Source: JADKIH01 sp031427625
Lineage (GTDB): Bacteria; Bacteroidota; Bacteroidia; AKYH767-A; 2013-40CM-41-45
Assembly: GCA_031427625.1 (NCBI GenBank)
Contig: JANPNV010000002.1
Span: 1 to 64,000 of the forward strand
DNA length: 64,000 nucleotides
Direction: 5' to 3'
The notes below the pieces were generated by a model, which worked only from the letters and a program-made list of their open reading frames with translations, ran no database searches and had not been told where the DNA came from. The stretch's first letter is position 1; the number at the start of each line of letters is the position of its first letter. This document shows, piece after piece, positions 37,572 to 49,200 of this stretch. Both the position numbers and the translations under genes were made by a program.

Positions 37572-40274
37572 TTAAATATTTACAAGTCTTTGTTTTCTCT
37601 TCGTTCCATATGTTAATATGTGATCAATAAAATCATATGGTTTATAACCTGCTAATGCTGTCTGATGAAAAATACATGTTGCCGGAGTCATACCCGGAAG
37701 GGAATTTATTTCGATGAAGATTAATTCGATTCGTGCATCATCATAAATCCTGACGAATGCATCGATACGGGCATATCCTTCTATGTTAAGTAATGTGGCA
37801 ACTTTTGCAAATTCACCTTTTACTTTTTCTGAAATCTGAAGTTGCTGCTCTGCTTCGGATGAATAACGTGCAGGCGTAATATTCTGTCCTTCTCCTGCCA
37901 GAAATTTTTCCTCGAGTGACAATACATCTCCTCCGGATAAGGCTTCTGAAGCTTCAAAAACTTCATAGATACATTTGCCATCATCGGTCAAAGTAGTTAG
38001 CAATCCACCTGTAATTTCTAAAAATCGAGAGGCCCCTGCAGAATCAATTAAAGTTTCGATGAGAAATTGTTTCTTCCTTGGGAATTCCTCTTTGGGCTTG
38101 AGCAATAGCCTTGAAAACTGCTCGGCAGTGAGTTCTTCAGTATCTCTGAAAATTATATCTGCAAAGGTTGACAACTCTTCGGCATTCTTAATTTTTTTTA
38201 CGGCGCTGCTGCATCCGTCGTCGACGGGTTTTGCAATAAGCGGAAATTTAAAATTACTATTTACTTCGCTTAGTAATTTCTTTCTGTCTGATTTCCATTC
38301 ATCACTATTTACTAATCGATGTTCGGCGACGAGAAATCCGTGTTTCTTAAGAATTTCATTTGTCTCATATTTATTAATGGTGATCTTGGATGATTTCACT
38401 CCGGAACCATTGTATGGGATTCCTGTTTTCTCGAGATTTCTCTGCACTTCACCATCTTCACCAGGTCTGCCATGCAGGGCAATGAATGCAATATCGGCAA
38501 TCTCTGAAAGTTGATCGTATGTTATCTCTTCTGGTTGTAATACATCACGTGCAGAAGCATATTTCCCTGTAACTCCTTCACAAAGCATCATAATTTCTTT
38601 AACGACTTCGTGAACAGAATAATTCAATGCTTTCTCTTTTATATCATCTGCATTGTCTTTCAGCATGGCACTGACGGGAATCCTGAATAAACGGTGGTTG
38701 TCATCTGAGCCAGTTAGAAATACAGGAACAGGAGTATATTTATCAGACGAGGAAAGTTTTTCATATACATTTCTTCCGCTTTCTACTGATATATGTCGTT
38801 CACTCGAATATCCTCCCATAATTACTGCGACGCGTATTTTCTTCGACTCACTTTTCCTTACAGCGTCAATGTTTTTATCGAGCTGAATGAGTAACGATGA
38901 AATGGAAATTTCATTCTTCATATCGCTTAATCGTTCATAGAGGGAAGTCCTGACGATATAAGTGAGAAATTGTGATGGGTTCAATCCGATTTCTGCTGCC
39001 TGATGAAAGAAGAACGATGATGGCATCATTCCCGATGTAGTATTCGGATCATTCAGGAAAACTCTTCCTTCCTTGGTTACAAAGCCATCAATGCGTGCAT
39101 AAACATTAAAATGAAATTCATTAAATAGTCTTTCGCATTCCTTCCTTATTTGCTGAATCTGCTGATAGGGTAATTCTATCGGCGTAATCTTTCTTGACAG
39201 ACCGGGAAGATATTTAGATCTGTAGTCGAATAAATCTTTCGTAATCAGAATTTCTGTAGGGGGTAGGGCGACAGGATTTCCATCGTCGTTACGAATAACT
39301 ATGCATGAAAATTCTTTACCTTTAATAAATTGTTCAACAACTATTTCACTCTCATCATCACATGCTTTGATGCTGATTTTTTTATTCCCGTTTGATAATG
39401 CTGTATTGATTTTTTCCAAAAGTTCTTCAGGATGAAAAATTTTTGTCATTTGTCCCTCGATGCTTATCCATACAGGCATACCGAGACCTTCACGAATATC
39501 AGAAAGCGATCTTACGTAATTAACTTTTTGGAGGTCATTCAGAATCTTCCATTGATCGGAATATATTTCGCGAATAAAAAATGCGGCATTAAATGAATCA
39601 GTAATCAGCGTCTTGTCTTCTTTTGAGACCACACTGACTCCAATAGACGATCCCTGATGAGCAGGTTTTACAACACAGGGAAATCCGACTTCTTTTCTGA
39701 TATCTTCTATGACATTTTTTAAATTTTCCTCGTTCCAATCAGATTTCTTCAGTGTAATAAACATCGGTCCGTCGAATCCCGATTTTTTCATCAGGTATTT
39801 CTGAACGGATTTATTTATTCCTATTGATGAAGATAAAATCCCGGATCCGGAATATGGTATTGAATAATATTCGAGCAATCCCTGTATGCGTCCGTCTTCG
39901 CCATAAGGCCCATGCAGACATAGAAACGCAAAATCGATGATAGTATGTAATTCGGACGGATCAATGATGTGGCCGATGTTTTTAACGAGTTCCTTCTGCT
40001 GACTTCTATCGAGGTTGCCAAGGCTTTCAGAATAAATCTGAAAATTGTTAAGAGACTTGGGGAAAGCATTTGCTGGCGGATAGAAATCACGTATGCTTCC
40101 TTTGTAAACATATTGCCAGTCGAGATGAATGAAATTCCCAAAGCTGTCCACGAAAAGAGGAACCGCTTCGAAAAGGGATTTGTTCAGATTATCAAAAACT
40201 GTCCGTCCTCCGGCAAATGAAATTTCCCTTTCCCGCGAAAACCCGCCGAATATTATTCCAACTTTTATCTTCAT
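37572..40274 (-). CDS. ddl: Tandem (two-unit) D-alanine--D-alanine ligase
   Basis: 900 residues from ATG 40274, about 2.5 times a normal Ddl. Unit 1 (about 1-470) has IIFGGFSREREISFAGG, LHGPYGEDGRIQGLLE, PYSGSGI, VVKPAHQGSSIGVSVV and late LNDPNTTSGMMPSS. Unit 2 (about 475-900) has VIMGGYSSERHISVESG, LHGRPGEDGEVQRNLE, PYNGSGV, IAKPVDDGCSSAVKKI and late FIEINSLPGMTPA. So unit 1 keeps the ATP-loop GSSIGVS but changes the metal site (DPNTTSG for EINTxPG), while unit 2 keeps the metal site but changes the loop. The PASTA gene follows by 8 bp. An in-frame ATG at 40292 lies in the -7 box. Whether one or both units are active is unknown. Confidence 0.88.
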   Translation of the reverse strand: MKIKVGIIFGGFSREREISFAGGRTVFDNLNKSLFEAVPLFVDSFGNFIHLDWQYVYKGSIRDFYPPANAFPKSLNNFQIYSESLGNLDRSQQKELVKNIGHIIDPSELHTIIDFAFLCLHGPYGEDGRIQGLLEYYSIPYSGSGILSSSIGINKSVQKYLMKKSGFDGPMFITLKKSDWNEENLKNVIEDIRKEVGFPCVVKPAHQGSSIGVSVVSKEDKTLITDSFNAAFFIREIYSDQWKILNDLQKVNYVRSLSDIREGLGMPVWISIEGQMTKIFHPEELLEKINTALSNGNKKISIKACDDESEIVVEQFIKGKEFSCIVIRNDDGNPVALPPTEILITKDLFDYRSKYLPGLSRKITPIELPYQQIQQIRKECERLFNEFHFNVYARIDGFVTKEGRVFLNDPNTTSGMMPSSFFFHQAAEIGLNPSQFLTYIVRTSLYERLSDMKNEISISSLLIQLDKNIDAVRKSESKKIRVAVIMGGYSSERHISVESGRNVYEKLSSSDKYTPVPVFLTGSDDNHRLFRIPVSAMLKDNADDIKEKALNYSVHEVVKEIMMLCEGVTGKYASARDVLQPEEITYDQLSEIADIAFIALHGRPGEDGEVQRNLEKTGIPYNGSGVKSSKITINKYETNEILKKHGFLVAEHRLVNSDEWKSDRKKLLSEVNSNFKFPLIAKPVDDGCSSAVKKIKNAEELSTFADIIFRDTEELTAEQFSRLLLKPKEEFPRKKQFLIETLIDSAGASRFLEITGGLLTTLTDDGKCIYEVFEASEALSGGDVLSLEEKFLAGEGQNITPARYSSEAEQQLQISEKVKGEFAKVATLLNIEGYARIDAFVRIYDDARIELIFIEINSLPGMTPATCIFHQTALAGYKPYDFIDHILTYGTKRKQRLVNI

Positions 40275-40279
40275 TATGG

Positions 40280-40287
40280 CAAAGTTA
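40280..40287 (-). promoter_or_regulatory. -7 box close to the ddl start
   Basis: TAACTTTG on the minus strand ends 5 nt before the ATG at 40274 and overlaps the codons that follow the ATG at 40292. It therefore decides the start. No clear -33 TTG. Confidence 0.5.
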
Positions 40288-40383
40288 ATCAATTCAACCC
40301 CTTCACGTGGTTATGATAAGAGACTTTTCAAATCAGTATGTTCAAAAGTTGATGGCAGAACCATTCTCCTGAATCTTTTGACT

Positions 40384-42498
40384 TTATTTCAAGTTCATCC
40401 CCAGATTATACATCAAAAATGAAAATATATCTGACTGTTCATCGATTTGTTTGTTGACAGGTTTTGATGATCCCAATGGAGTACTGCTGGCATGACCTGA
40501 ATCTACATCAATGCGAATCAACTGAGGGTTTTTTCCTTTGTATTTCTCCTGCAAAGTGGCAATGAATTTAAATGAATGTGCAGGAACAACTCTGTCATCG
40601 TGATCGCCGGTTATAACAAGCGTTGCTGGATACTCAATATTCGCTCTAATGTTGTGTAAAGGAGAGTATGTTAGAAGGTTTTTAAAATTGATTTCGTCTT
40701 CGCTGGATCCATAGTCACCTTTCCATGCCCAGCCAATTGTGAACTTATGATAACGAAGCATATCCAATACGCCGACAACAGGAATAGCTACTTTGAAAAG
40801 TTCGGGACGCTGCGTCATTACTGCTCCAACAAGCAAACCCCCGTTCGATCGTCCGCTGATGGCCATTTTTGATGGGTTTGTATATTTTTCTCTGATGAGG
40901 TATTCTGCGGCTGCAATAAAATCGTCGAAGACATTTTGTTTTTTAAGTTTCGTTCCTGCTTCATGCCAGTCTTCTCCATATTCACCACCACCACGAATAC
41001 ATGCCTGAACAAAAACACCACCGTTTTCGAGAAATACTAAACGCTCAATTTTGAAATCCGGTATTTTTGAAATATTAAATCCACCATAACCAAATAACAG
41101 CGTTGGATTATTACCGTCGAATTTAATTCCCTTTTTATGAACGACGAACATTGGAATTTTTGTGCCGTCTTTACCGGGGTAAAAAATTTCTTTTGTTTCA
41201 TAATTATCAGAATTAAAATCCATTGTTGGTCGAAAATAGGATTCCAGTTTTTTTGAATTCAGGTCGTACTTATAAATAACAGTCGGTGAGGTAAACGTAT
41301 TCAATGCAAAGAAAAAATTCACATCTTTTTTTGAGGCTGAAAACTGATCAGCAGAACCAAGAGTTGGTAGTTCAATCTCGCCTAATAATTCTCCTGTTTT
41401 AGAAAACATTTTAATAACACTTATTGCATCCTTCATATAGCGGGCAATAAAAATGTTGTTCCCAACGGTCACTTGCTGTAAGACATCCTTGCTTGCGGGA
41501 ATAATATCTTTCCAGGCAGCTGTCGGGTTTTCCGCATCCATCATGACAAGTCGATAATTCGAAGCTTTAGAATTTGTAAGAACATAAATCTTTGAACTGT
41601 CGTTATCAATTACAGAAAAGTCCTGATCAAAAGTTGATACGAGTGTTACAAAAGGCGAATTATTATTTTTTAAATTTTGAACAACGAGATTATTTCCACT
41701 GGTACCTTCAGATCCTGATATAAACAAGTAATCCTCATTGTCGGAAACTCCGGCTACAAAATTGCGCAAGGGGTGTTCCCTGTCCTGAAAAATGAGTCTA
41801 TCGTGTTCCTGAGGATTGTTAATTTGATGATAATAAATTTTGTGATATTCATTTTTGCCTTTATGAATATTTGCGGAATCAGGGGCATCATATCGAGAGT
41901 AATAAAATCCATTATCTCTCCATCCAATTCCTGAAAATTTTATCCAGTCTAATTTATCGCTTAACTGATTTCCGTTTGAGGTGTTTTTTACAAAAATCTC
42001 ACTCCAGTCACTCCCAGCTCTTGAAATAGTATAGGCAAGAAACATTCCATCGTGTGAAGCAGCCAGAGTAGACATATTTGCAGTACCATCAGTCGTAAGT
42101 AAATTGGGGTCAATAAAAACTTCGGGTTTAGCCGAAGGGCCTCCTCTCAGAATATTTAATACGAACTGATTTTGCAGCCCATTGTTCGTATACATGAAAT
42201 AGTTGTTGCCTGCTTTAAAGGGAGAAGATGCTTTTTGGAAATTCCACATTTGTGTCAGTCTTTCTTTTACATGAGCACGAAAAGGAATTTTCATCATATA
42301 ATCCTCTGTATACTTGTTCTCTTCTTTTACCCAGGCTGCAGTTTCAGTCGATCGATCATCTTCCAGCCAGCGATAAGGATCCATGATAGTTTTTCCAAAG
42401 TAAATATCAGATTGATCAGACTTTCTTGTTTGCGGCTGTGCCATGGCATTGATTATTATTAGTACTGCGACTGCGATCAGGCATAAAGTTTTCATCAT
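40384..42498 (-). CDS. Prolyl oligopeptidase (S9A), exported
   Basis: 704 residues. Signal peptide at about 1-20 (ending AMAQ). The seven-bladed propeller (about 70-410) is followed by the alpha/beta hydrolase domain with nucleophile Ser in GRSNGGLL near 548, Asp in GDHDDRVVP near 632 and His in DSGHASS near 668. This complete triad indicates an active post-proline endopeptidase, probably periplasmic. The 5' DPYRWLED motif is typical of S9A. It follows the 780-bp non-coding/small-ORF region and is not tightly linked to the ddl gene (109 bp). Confidence 0.93.
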   Translation of the reverse strand: MMKTLCLIAVAVLIIINAMAQPQTRKSDQSDIYFGKTIMDPYRWLEDDRSTETAAWVKEENKYTEDYMMKIPFRAHVKERLTQMWNFQKASSPFKAGNNYFMYTNNGLQNQFVLNILRGGPSAKPEVFIDPNLLTTDGTANMSTLAASHDGMFLAYTISRAGSDWSEIFVKNTSNGNQLSDKLDWIKFSGIGWRDNGFYYSRYDAPDSANIHKGKNEYHKIYYHQINNPQEHDRLIFQDREHPLRNFVAGVSDNEDYLFISGSEGTSGNNLVVQNLKNNNSPFVTLVSTFDQDFSVIDNDSSKIYVLTNSKASNYRLVMMDAENPTAAWKDIIPASKDVLQQVTVGNNIFIARYMKDAISVIKMFSKTGELLGEIELPTLGSADQFSASKKDVNFFFALNTFTSPTVIYKYDLNSKKLESYFRPTMDFNSDNYETKEIFYPGKDGTKIPMFVVHKKGIKFDGNNPTLLFGYGGFNISKIPDFKIERLVFLENGGVFVQACIRGGGEYGEDWHEAGTKLKKQNVFDDFIAAAEYLIREKYTNPSKMAISGRSNGGLLVGAVMTQRPELFKVAIPVVGVLDMLRYHKFTIGWAWKGDYGSSEDEINFKNLLTYSPLHNIRANIEYPATLVITGDHDDRVVPAHSFKFIATLQEKYKGKNPQLIRIDVDSGHASSTPLGSSKPVNKQIDEQSDIFSFLMYNLGMNLK

Positions 42499-42803
42499 TT
42501 TAAGTAAAATTTGGGAGGGGTGAAACTAATGAATTAGACGGTATTATTAAAAAATGAATCAATCATAATTACTTATATACTAGCCTTTTAATTCATGTTA
42601 TTGAATCCCGTTCGTACAGTATCGAAAATTCACATCAATTTATCATCTATTCACAATGCATTATTGAATGTTTACATAATAACCAAAAAATGAAAGCCTG
42701 TATCCCCATAATTTCGAAACGTCATTTCGTTCTTTATTAAATAATGCAGGAACTTTTCCGGAGTCAGTGAATCCCCTCAACCCCCTCAGCTCAGGAATTT
42801 TTC

Positions 42804-42858
42804 GGTAGCGACCAACAAGTCTTCGTGTTTCCAACTTGATTTTTTGACGGTCGCTACC
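42804..42858. repeat. Long nested hairpin with perfect 10-bp outer stem
   Basis: GGTAGCGACC (42804-42813) and GGTCGCTACC (42849-42858) are exact inverted copies. Inside, CAAGT (42816-42820) pairs with ACTTG (42834-42838) around a 13-nt loop containing TTCG. There is no following T-run. It could be a REP-like element or the core of a structured RNA. Confidence 0.65.
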
Positions 42859-42916
42859 AGCACCTGCTTACTATAAAAGTTCTTATAGGTTTTGTTTAGT
42901 TAATTAGTAAAAAAAA

Positions 42917-42950
42917 TGCTGCAGCCGGTGAATCTGCGGCATTTTTTTTT
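42917..42950. terminator. Two-way intrinsic terminator-like hairpin
   Basis: ATGCTGCAG (42917-42925) pairs with CTGCGGCAT (42935-42943) with one G-U. T8 follows on the plus strand and an A7 run precedes it, so both strands end in U-rich tails. No annotated gene ends here on the plus strand, which suggests an unannotated upstream transcript. Confidence 0.75.
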
Positions 42951-42992
42951 AATTTTTTTTATCATGATAATTCTGTCATTCACCAATTAAAA

Positions 42993-43023
42993 TTGAGCTA
43001 GCTCTGTTAATATGATTAATTTG
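42993..43023 (+). promoter_or_regulatory. Putative promoter of a small ORF
   Basis: TTG at 42993-42995, a 20-nt spacer and TTAATTTG at 43016-43023 (one mismatch to TAnnTTTG). It lies 16 nt before the ATG at 43040. Confidence 0.4.
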
Positions 43024-43039
43024 TATTCAACAATACAAA

Positions 43040-43228
43040 ATGAATCAATCACAGCTATATTACTTAGGGTTTTTTCCAAAGGATGATTATCAACGATTGC
43101 TCTTTGAAGACTTCCGGAACCTCAGAGCACTCTTTGGAACACCACATCGATATGCATATCTGAGGTCACTCGCACGAACAAGAAAACATACGCGCACTGT
43201 ATATCCACCGGGATGGAAATTTATGTAA
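43040..43228 (+). CDS. Possible small basic protein, unrecognised
   Basis: 62 residues, rich in aromatic and basic residues (LYYLGFFPKDDYQRLL; a central R/Y/L helix; ending PPGWKFM). There is no signal peptide or membrane helix. In favour: a plausible promoter just upstream and a clean stop directly before a hairpin. Against: short length, no known family, and the hairpin belongs to the opposite strand. Confidence 0.35.
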   Translation: MNQSQLYYLGFFPKDDYQRLLFEDFRNLRALFGTPHRYAYLRSLARTRKHTRTVYPPGWKFM

Positions 43229-43264
43229 CAAAAAGACCCCCCGGCAAACCAAAACCGGGGGATC
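43229..43264 (-). terminator. Terminator of the giant PKD gene
   Basis: CCCCCGG (43238-43244) and CCGGGGG (43255-43261) form a strong stem. On the minus strand it is followed by the run complementary to AAAAA (43230-43234). It lies 34 bp after the end of the giant gene. Confidence 0.82.
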
Positions 43265-43297
43265 AGAACACACCATGAAAAGCCAAACGCACTTTCT

Positions 43298-46200
43298 TTA
43301 ATAAACAATACTTACGTGACCCACCCATTCTGAGTGTTTACCGTCAAGTCCTGTTCCAACAATTTTATATACATAGGTATCTGCCTGACATTTTCTGCCT
43401 TGATAAAAGCCATCCCAGGAGCCGTCAAGTCCTTCCCATGATGTTATCATCTTTCCCCACCTGTCAAAAACCCAAACTTTTATTTCTTCCATATTAGTAT
43501 GATAAGGACGGAAAACATCGTTTCTACCATCACCGTTAGGAGTAAAACAATTAGCAATAAATAAAGTTGAATGTAATTTTATTTCAATCTTTTTCATGAT
43601 CGTATCACGACATCCATAATTATTTACCGTAATTAGCATAGCTGAGTATACTCCTGTATCTGCAAACGTATGTGTCGGATTCAACTCTGTTGATGTTCCG
43701 GAACCATCTCCGAAAATCCATTGATAAGTTTGGAAATTTTGTGAGTTATTATCAAAATGTACCACAGGCATTTGAATATCGGTTTCCATTGGGTCAGCCG
43801 AAAAATCAGCTGTTGGCTGAGGATATACTTTGACTATTCCACTACGTGAATAAGAAGCCTGACAACCAAAATCAGAAATTACAGTAAGTGATACATCATA
43901 ACTACCTGTGTTATTATAACTATGATGAGGTTGCGCATCAGTAGAAAATACACCATCACCAAAATTCCATAACCATCCGGCAATTGATCCCGATGAAATG
44001 GCTGCTTGATGGAAAAATCCTGCACTAACGGGAGAGCATCCTTCTGTTCCTGCATTGAATGTTACAGTAGGATTCGGATGTACGACTACCTGTCTTGCTA
44101 CTGAACCGATACAACCTTTATCCGATACAGTTGTAAGTGAAGCTGTATAGGTTCCCGGTGCCCCATATGTATGTGGAGGATTAAATTGTGATGATTGTTG
44201 GCTGTCACCAAAAGTCCAGCTATAGCTGCTAATTGATCCACTCAGTACTGCTGATTGATTGCTGAAATATGTCGGAGAATTCTGACAAGTTTCATTCGTG
44301 GAAAATGAAGCAACAGGATTTGCATATACTATCAAACGATCTGAAGTTGTTCCTGAACATCCCATCGCTGATGTTGCAGTAAGTGAAACATTGTATGCCC
44401 CAGGTGTATTGAAAGTGTGGTTAAAAGTGGAGGAAGATGATGTATATCCATTGCCAACTGTCCACGAATATTGCATGTTACCTCCTACATTTGTGGAGGC
44501 AGTGAATTGCGCAGGGCTTCCTGCGCATGCATTGGCAATGGAAATATTAACTGTTGGATGCGAAAATGCAGCTACTGTATCACTGTATCTTGCCTGACAA
44601 CCAAAATTTGTGATCGCAAGCAACTCAACATTATATGCTCCCGAATCAGTATACATGTGTATCGGATTGATTTCAACGGATGAAGTTCCGTCTCCAAAAG
44701 TCCAAAGTGAACTTGTTATATTTCCATCTTGAGTAGTGGACTGATTGCTGAATGAAATTGGAGCTCCCGCACAATTATCAGGCGCAACGAAACGTGCCAT
44801 CGGCGGAATATGTACTAATGAATTCTGTGATGCATTTGCGCTACAACCATGAGATGATACTACCGTAAGATTAATATTATAATTTCCGGATGATTGAAAT
44901 TGATGTTGAGGATTTAATGATGTTGAAACCTGTCCGTCACCAAATGTCCAGTTACTTGTAAATGGTTCTCCTCCCGGTACTGCAGACTGATTTACAAATT
45001 GAGTCTGACTACCCAGACAAACATCTGCAGTAGCAAATCCAGGAATAGGTTGAGGAAATATATTAAGGTTCATATTTCCTGTTGATGAGCAACCTTGATC
45101 TGAGACTGCAGTAAGTATTACATTAAATGTTCCTGAAGCTGCGTAATTATAAACCGGTGAATTTTGCACTGATGTATTTCCATCATTAAAATTCCATTGA
45201 TAAGAAGCAATAGTGCCGGAAGATATTGTTGATGAATTTTGAAATGCCACCGGACTTCCAAAACAAACATCTTGTGCTGCAATTACTACCTGAGGTAATG
45301 GGTAAATATTTATATTCTGTGATATTGAATCTCTGCAGCCAGATGAAGAAGTGACCACAAGGCTTATAGGATAATTCCCAGATGAGGTATAAATATGTGA
45401 CGGTTGAAGGCTGGACGATGTTGAATTGTCACCGAAAGTCCAATAAGCAGATTGAATTGTTCCCGCAGAAACCGATGAAGTATTATTGAAGACAACAGCT
45501 GTTCCCTCGCATGACGGTGTTGTCTGAAATGCAGCTGTCGGAACAGGATAAACAACAACCTGAGTTGATGTTGTATCTGTACATCCATTTGCAGAAGTGA
45601 CAATTAGAGCTATGGTATAATTTCCAGCTGTTGCATATTGAACGACAGGTTGAGCAAATATCGAAGTATTACCATTCCCGAAATTCCACTGATAAGATAA
45701 ATTTCCTGTTCCCTGCGAAACTGAAGTATTAACCAGACTGATGTTTTTATTCTCACAACTGTTTGAAAAAATAAAACCTGCTCTTGGAACATCTTTAACA
45801 GTGACACTGTGAGTTACCGAAGAGGAACATCCATTATTACTTGTAACTATTAAAGTTGAATTATATGTTCCGGCCGATGTAAACAAATGTGATGGAGTAA
45901 AGGATGCCGATGCCCCTCCGTCGCCGAATATCCAATTGTATGCATTCAAAGTTCCTGATGAAATTGTACTTTGATTTGTAAAAACCATTGGTGTATTTCT
46001 ACAGGTTGCATTAGTTGCAAATTCAGCCACCGGCTTTGGGTTTACAATTGCCTGACCGGTAAATAGAGCCGAACAACCGAGCGTTGAAGTTATATTGAGA
46101 GTTACAGGAAACGTTCCTGTCGAACTATAAATATGGGATGCATTGAAAGAAGCTGATGAATATCCATCACCGAAATTCCAAACTGCGCTCTGAATTGTTC

Positions 46201-49200
46201 CGCTCGAAATTGAAACTGCATATTGAAATTGAGTGGCACTTCCAAAACATGCAGGAGATGCAGAAAGTGATACATCCGGTAAAGGATTTACTGTAACAAT
46301 ATGATTTAATAATGCAACACAACCGTTAGGATCAGTAATGGTCACAGAATAATTTCCTGCCGCCTGAACTGAAATAATCTGTGTTGTTTCACCTGTAGAC
46401 CAAACATAGGATGACCCGGAATTTCCTGCATTTAATTGAGCTGTCTGTCCTGCACAAATTGTATATTTTACCGGTGGAGCAGTCATGCTGGCTCCAACCG
46501 TAACAGTTGTAGTTGCATAGGTAGGACAACCATTATTGCTTGTTACGATTACAGAATAGCTTCCTGAATCCGATATTGATATTATCTGTGAACTTTCACC
46601 AGTTGACCAACTGAACTGACTTCCTGGATTTCCTGCATCAAGATTGGCACTTGTACCCGGGCATATAAATGTGGGATAGAAATTTACAACCGGAACAGGA
46701 AGTACTGCCACTGTAATCGTATCCGAAGAAATACAGCCATTGCTATCAGTTCCAATTACTGAATAAGTTGATGTTGATGAAGGCGTAATTAATACGGATG
46801 CGCTGTTTAATCCTATAGGATTCCATTGATAATTTGCTGCACCGGTTGCCGTCAGCGAAGTTGTCGATCCATAACAAATACTTATATCCGGACCGGCAGT
46901 AACCTGAGGAAGGTTATGAACTGTTACTGTAACTGTATCCTTATCTATACATCCGTTTGCATCTGTTACTGTCAGAATGAAATTTGTTGTATTTGTCGGA
47001 TTAACCGTTACAGTTGAAGTTGAATAACTACCGGGACTCCAGTTATAATTCATCCCACCTGTACCGTTAAGCGCTACAGAATTTCCAATACATGTTGCTT
47101 GATCAGTTCCGGCCTGGGCATCTGGCAGAGAATTTACATTAACAATGACTTGATCAGTCGAAACACATCCATTGGAATTTGTTACTGAAACGGTATAGGT
47201 TGTTGTCGATGCAGGTGAAACAGTAACAGATGATGTTGTCATTCCTCCCGGATTCCATGAATATGAAATGCCACCCGATGCCGATAGTACTGAATATGCG
47301 CCGGCACAAATTGTTTTATCAGATCCTGCATTCGCAACTGGAAGTGGATTCACGATTACATTTCTCGAGACTGTGTCCTTACATCCAAACGATGATGTGG
47401 CAATTAGCTGAACGGAATATGTTCCTGCAGATGCATAGGTATGACTGGGCGATGACTGTGTTGATGCATACGTGTCATTAAAATTCCAGTTGAAAGATGA
47501 GATACTACCTGTTAGTATCAATGTACTGTTTGAGAATACAGTTGTTCCGCCTAAACATACTGTACTTCCAAGAAAATTAACAACCGGAGAAGGATTGATC
47601 GTAATATTTTTTGACTTTGATTTAACGCATCCTCCAGCCGTTGTCGCCTGCAAAATCACAGTATAAGTTCCCGGTGAGGTATAATTATGTAACGGATTCT
47701 GAAGTGTAGATCCTGTTCCATCACCAAAATTCCAATTATATCCTGTAATGATACCAACTGAAACGGTGGATGAATTTGTGAATACGACTGCAGTTCCGAG
47801 ACAATTATTAGAATAGCTAAAGTTTGTTACCGGTAAAGGATTAACTGTAACTGTTTTTGAAATCGTAGAAATACATCCATAAGAACTGTTTACTGTAAGA
47901 CTTACAGTATAGGTACCGGATGTTGAATAAAAATGTGACGGATTTTGATAAAATGAAGTGGAGCCGTCCCCAAAATTCCACGACCATCCGGTAATTAATC
48001 CGCTTGTAATAGTCGACGTATTTGTGAAGAACATTAAATTACCATTACAGGTAGGAGTGAAGGTAAAATTTCCAACGGGTAATGGATTGACAGAGGTACT
48101 GAAATTGATATTTCCGCTACAGCCTGCAGTATCAGTAACTGTTACTACATAATTTCCTGCAGCAAATACGGGAATAGTCTGACTTGTTTGTCCTCCCGGC
48201 GACCATGAATAAGTCATTCCTGAATAACCTGCATTTAGTATTGTTGAATCTCCCTGACAAAACGAAACCGTTGGCCTGTTTACTGTAACAACAGTACTGT
48301 AAGTAATGTTGCAACCAGATGTTGCCACGCATCCATTGATATCGGTCACGCTAACTGAGTAATTTCCTGCTGCTGTTATCAGAATAGACTGAGTAGTTGC
48401 ACCTGTATTCCATGAATATATTGAACCCGGATTGCCGGCATCGAGAGTCGCATTGGAGCCTGAACAAAGAAACAATGACTGAAGACTTGATGTTGGAAGC
48501 GGATTAACATTAACAACAACATTGTCTGTCGATGTACAACCAAAAGCATTGGTTACAATAACCTGATAATTTTGAGTTGCCGATGGACTAACTGTTATTG
48601 TTGATGTCGTCATTCCACCCGGGCTCCATAAATACGATGTTCCACCTGTTGCGGTTAATGTTGCATTGCTTCCATTGCAAATTGTTACATCTGGTCCTGC
48701 ATTGGCAATAGGGTTGGTTCCAACACTAACAACGACATCATCACTTGCTGAACATCCGATTGCATCAGTGCCTACTATTGTATAAGTTGTAGAAGAAGCA
48801 GGGCTTACAGATATTGAAGGAGAGGTTGAGCCACCGGGATTCCATGTATAAGTTGTTCCTCCAGTGGCTGTAAGTGTCGTTGAAGATCCTGAACATACTA
48901 GTTGGTCAGATCCTGCATTCACTAAAGGAAGCGGGTTTATAATAACATTCATGGTATCCTGACTCTGACAAGTATTAGAATCCGTACCCGTTACGATCAG
49001 AATTACACTGGTGGAAGGCGATATAACAATCGATTGAGTGTTCTGTCCGTATGGCATCCATGAATAATATAATCCTCCTGATGCAGAAATAGTAACTGAT
49101 TTGCCAAGGCAAACGGACATGTCAGGACCAGCATTTACAATAGGAAGCGGATGAACTGTTATTGTATTTATTGCTGTATCTGCACAACCAAAAATCGTAG

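Larger units (their letters stand above)
42499..43039. other. Non-coding region with nested hairpins
   Basis: 541 bp without a convincing gene. It contains the long hairpin 42804-42858 and the terminator-like hairpin 42917-42950. 42720-42800 is pyrimidine-rich on the plus strand. It could encode a small RNA ending at 42950, but I do not recognise a known family (not 6S, tmRNA, RNase P or a known riboswitch). Confidence 0.4.

Noticed and set aside
42500..43040. A riboswitch or known small RNA (6S, tmRNA, RNase P, SAM-type) in the long gap
   Set aside because: I compared the conserved words I know for these RNAs and none matches. The stems do not form a multi-branch junction with known binding-site sequence.
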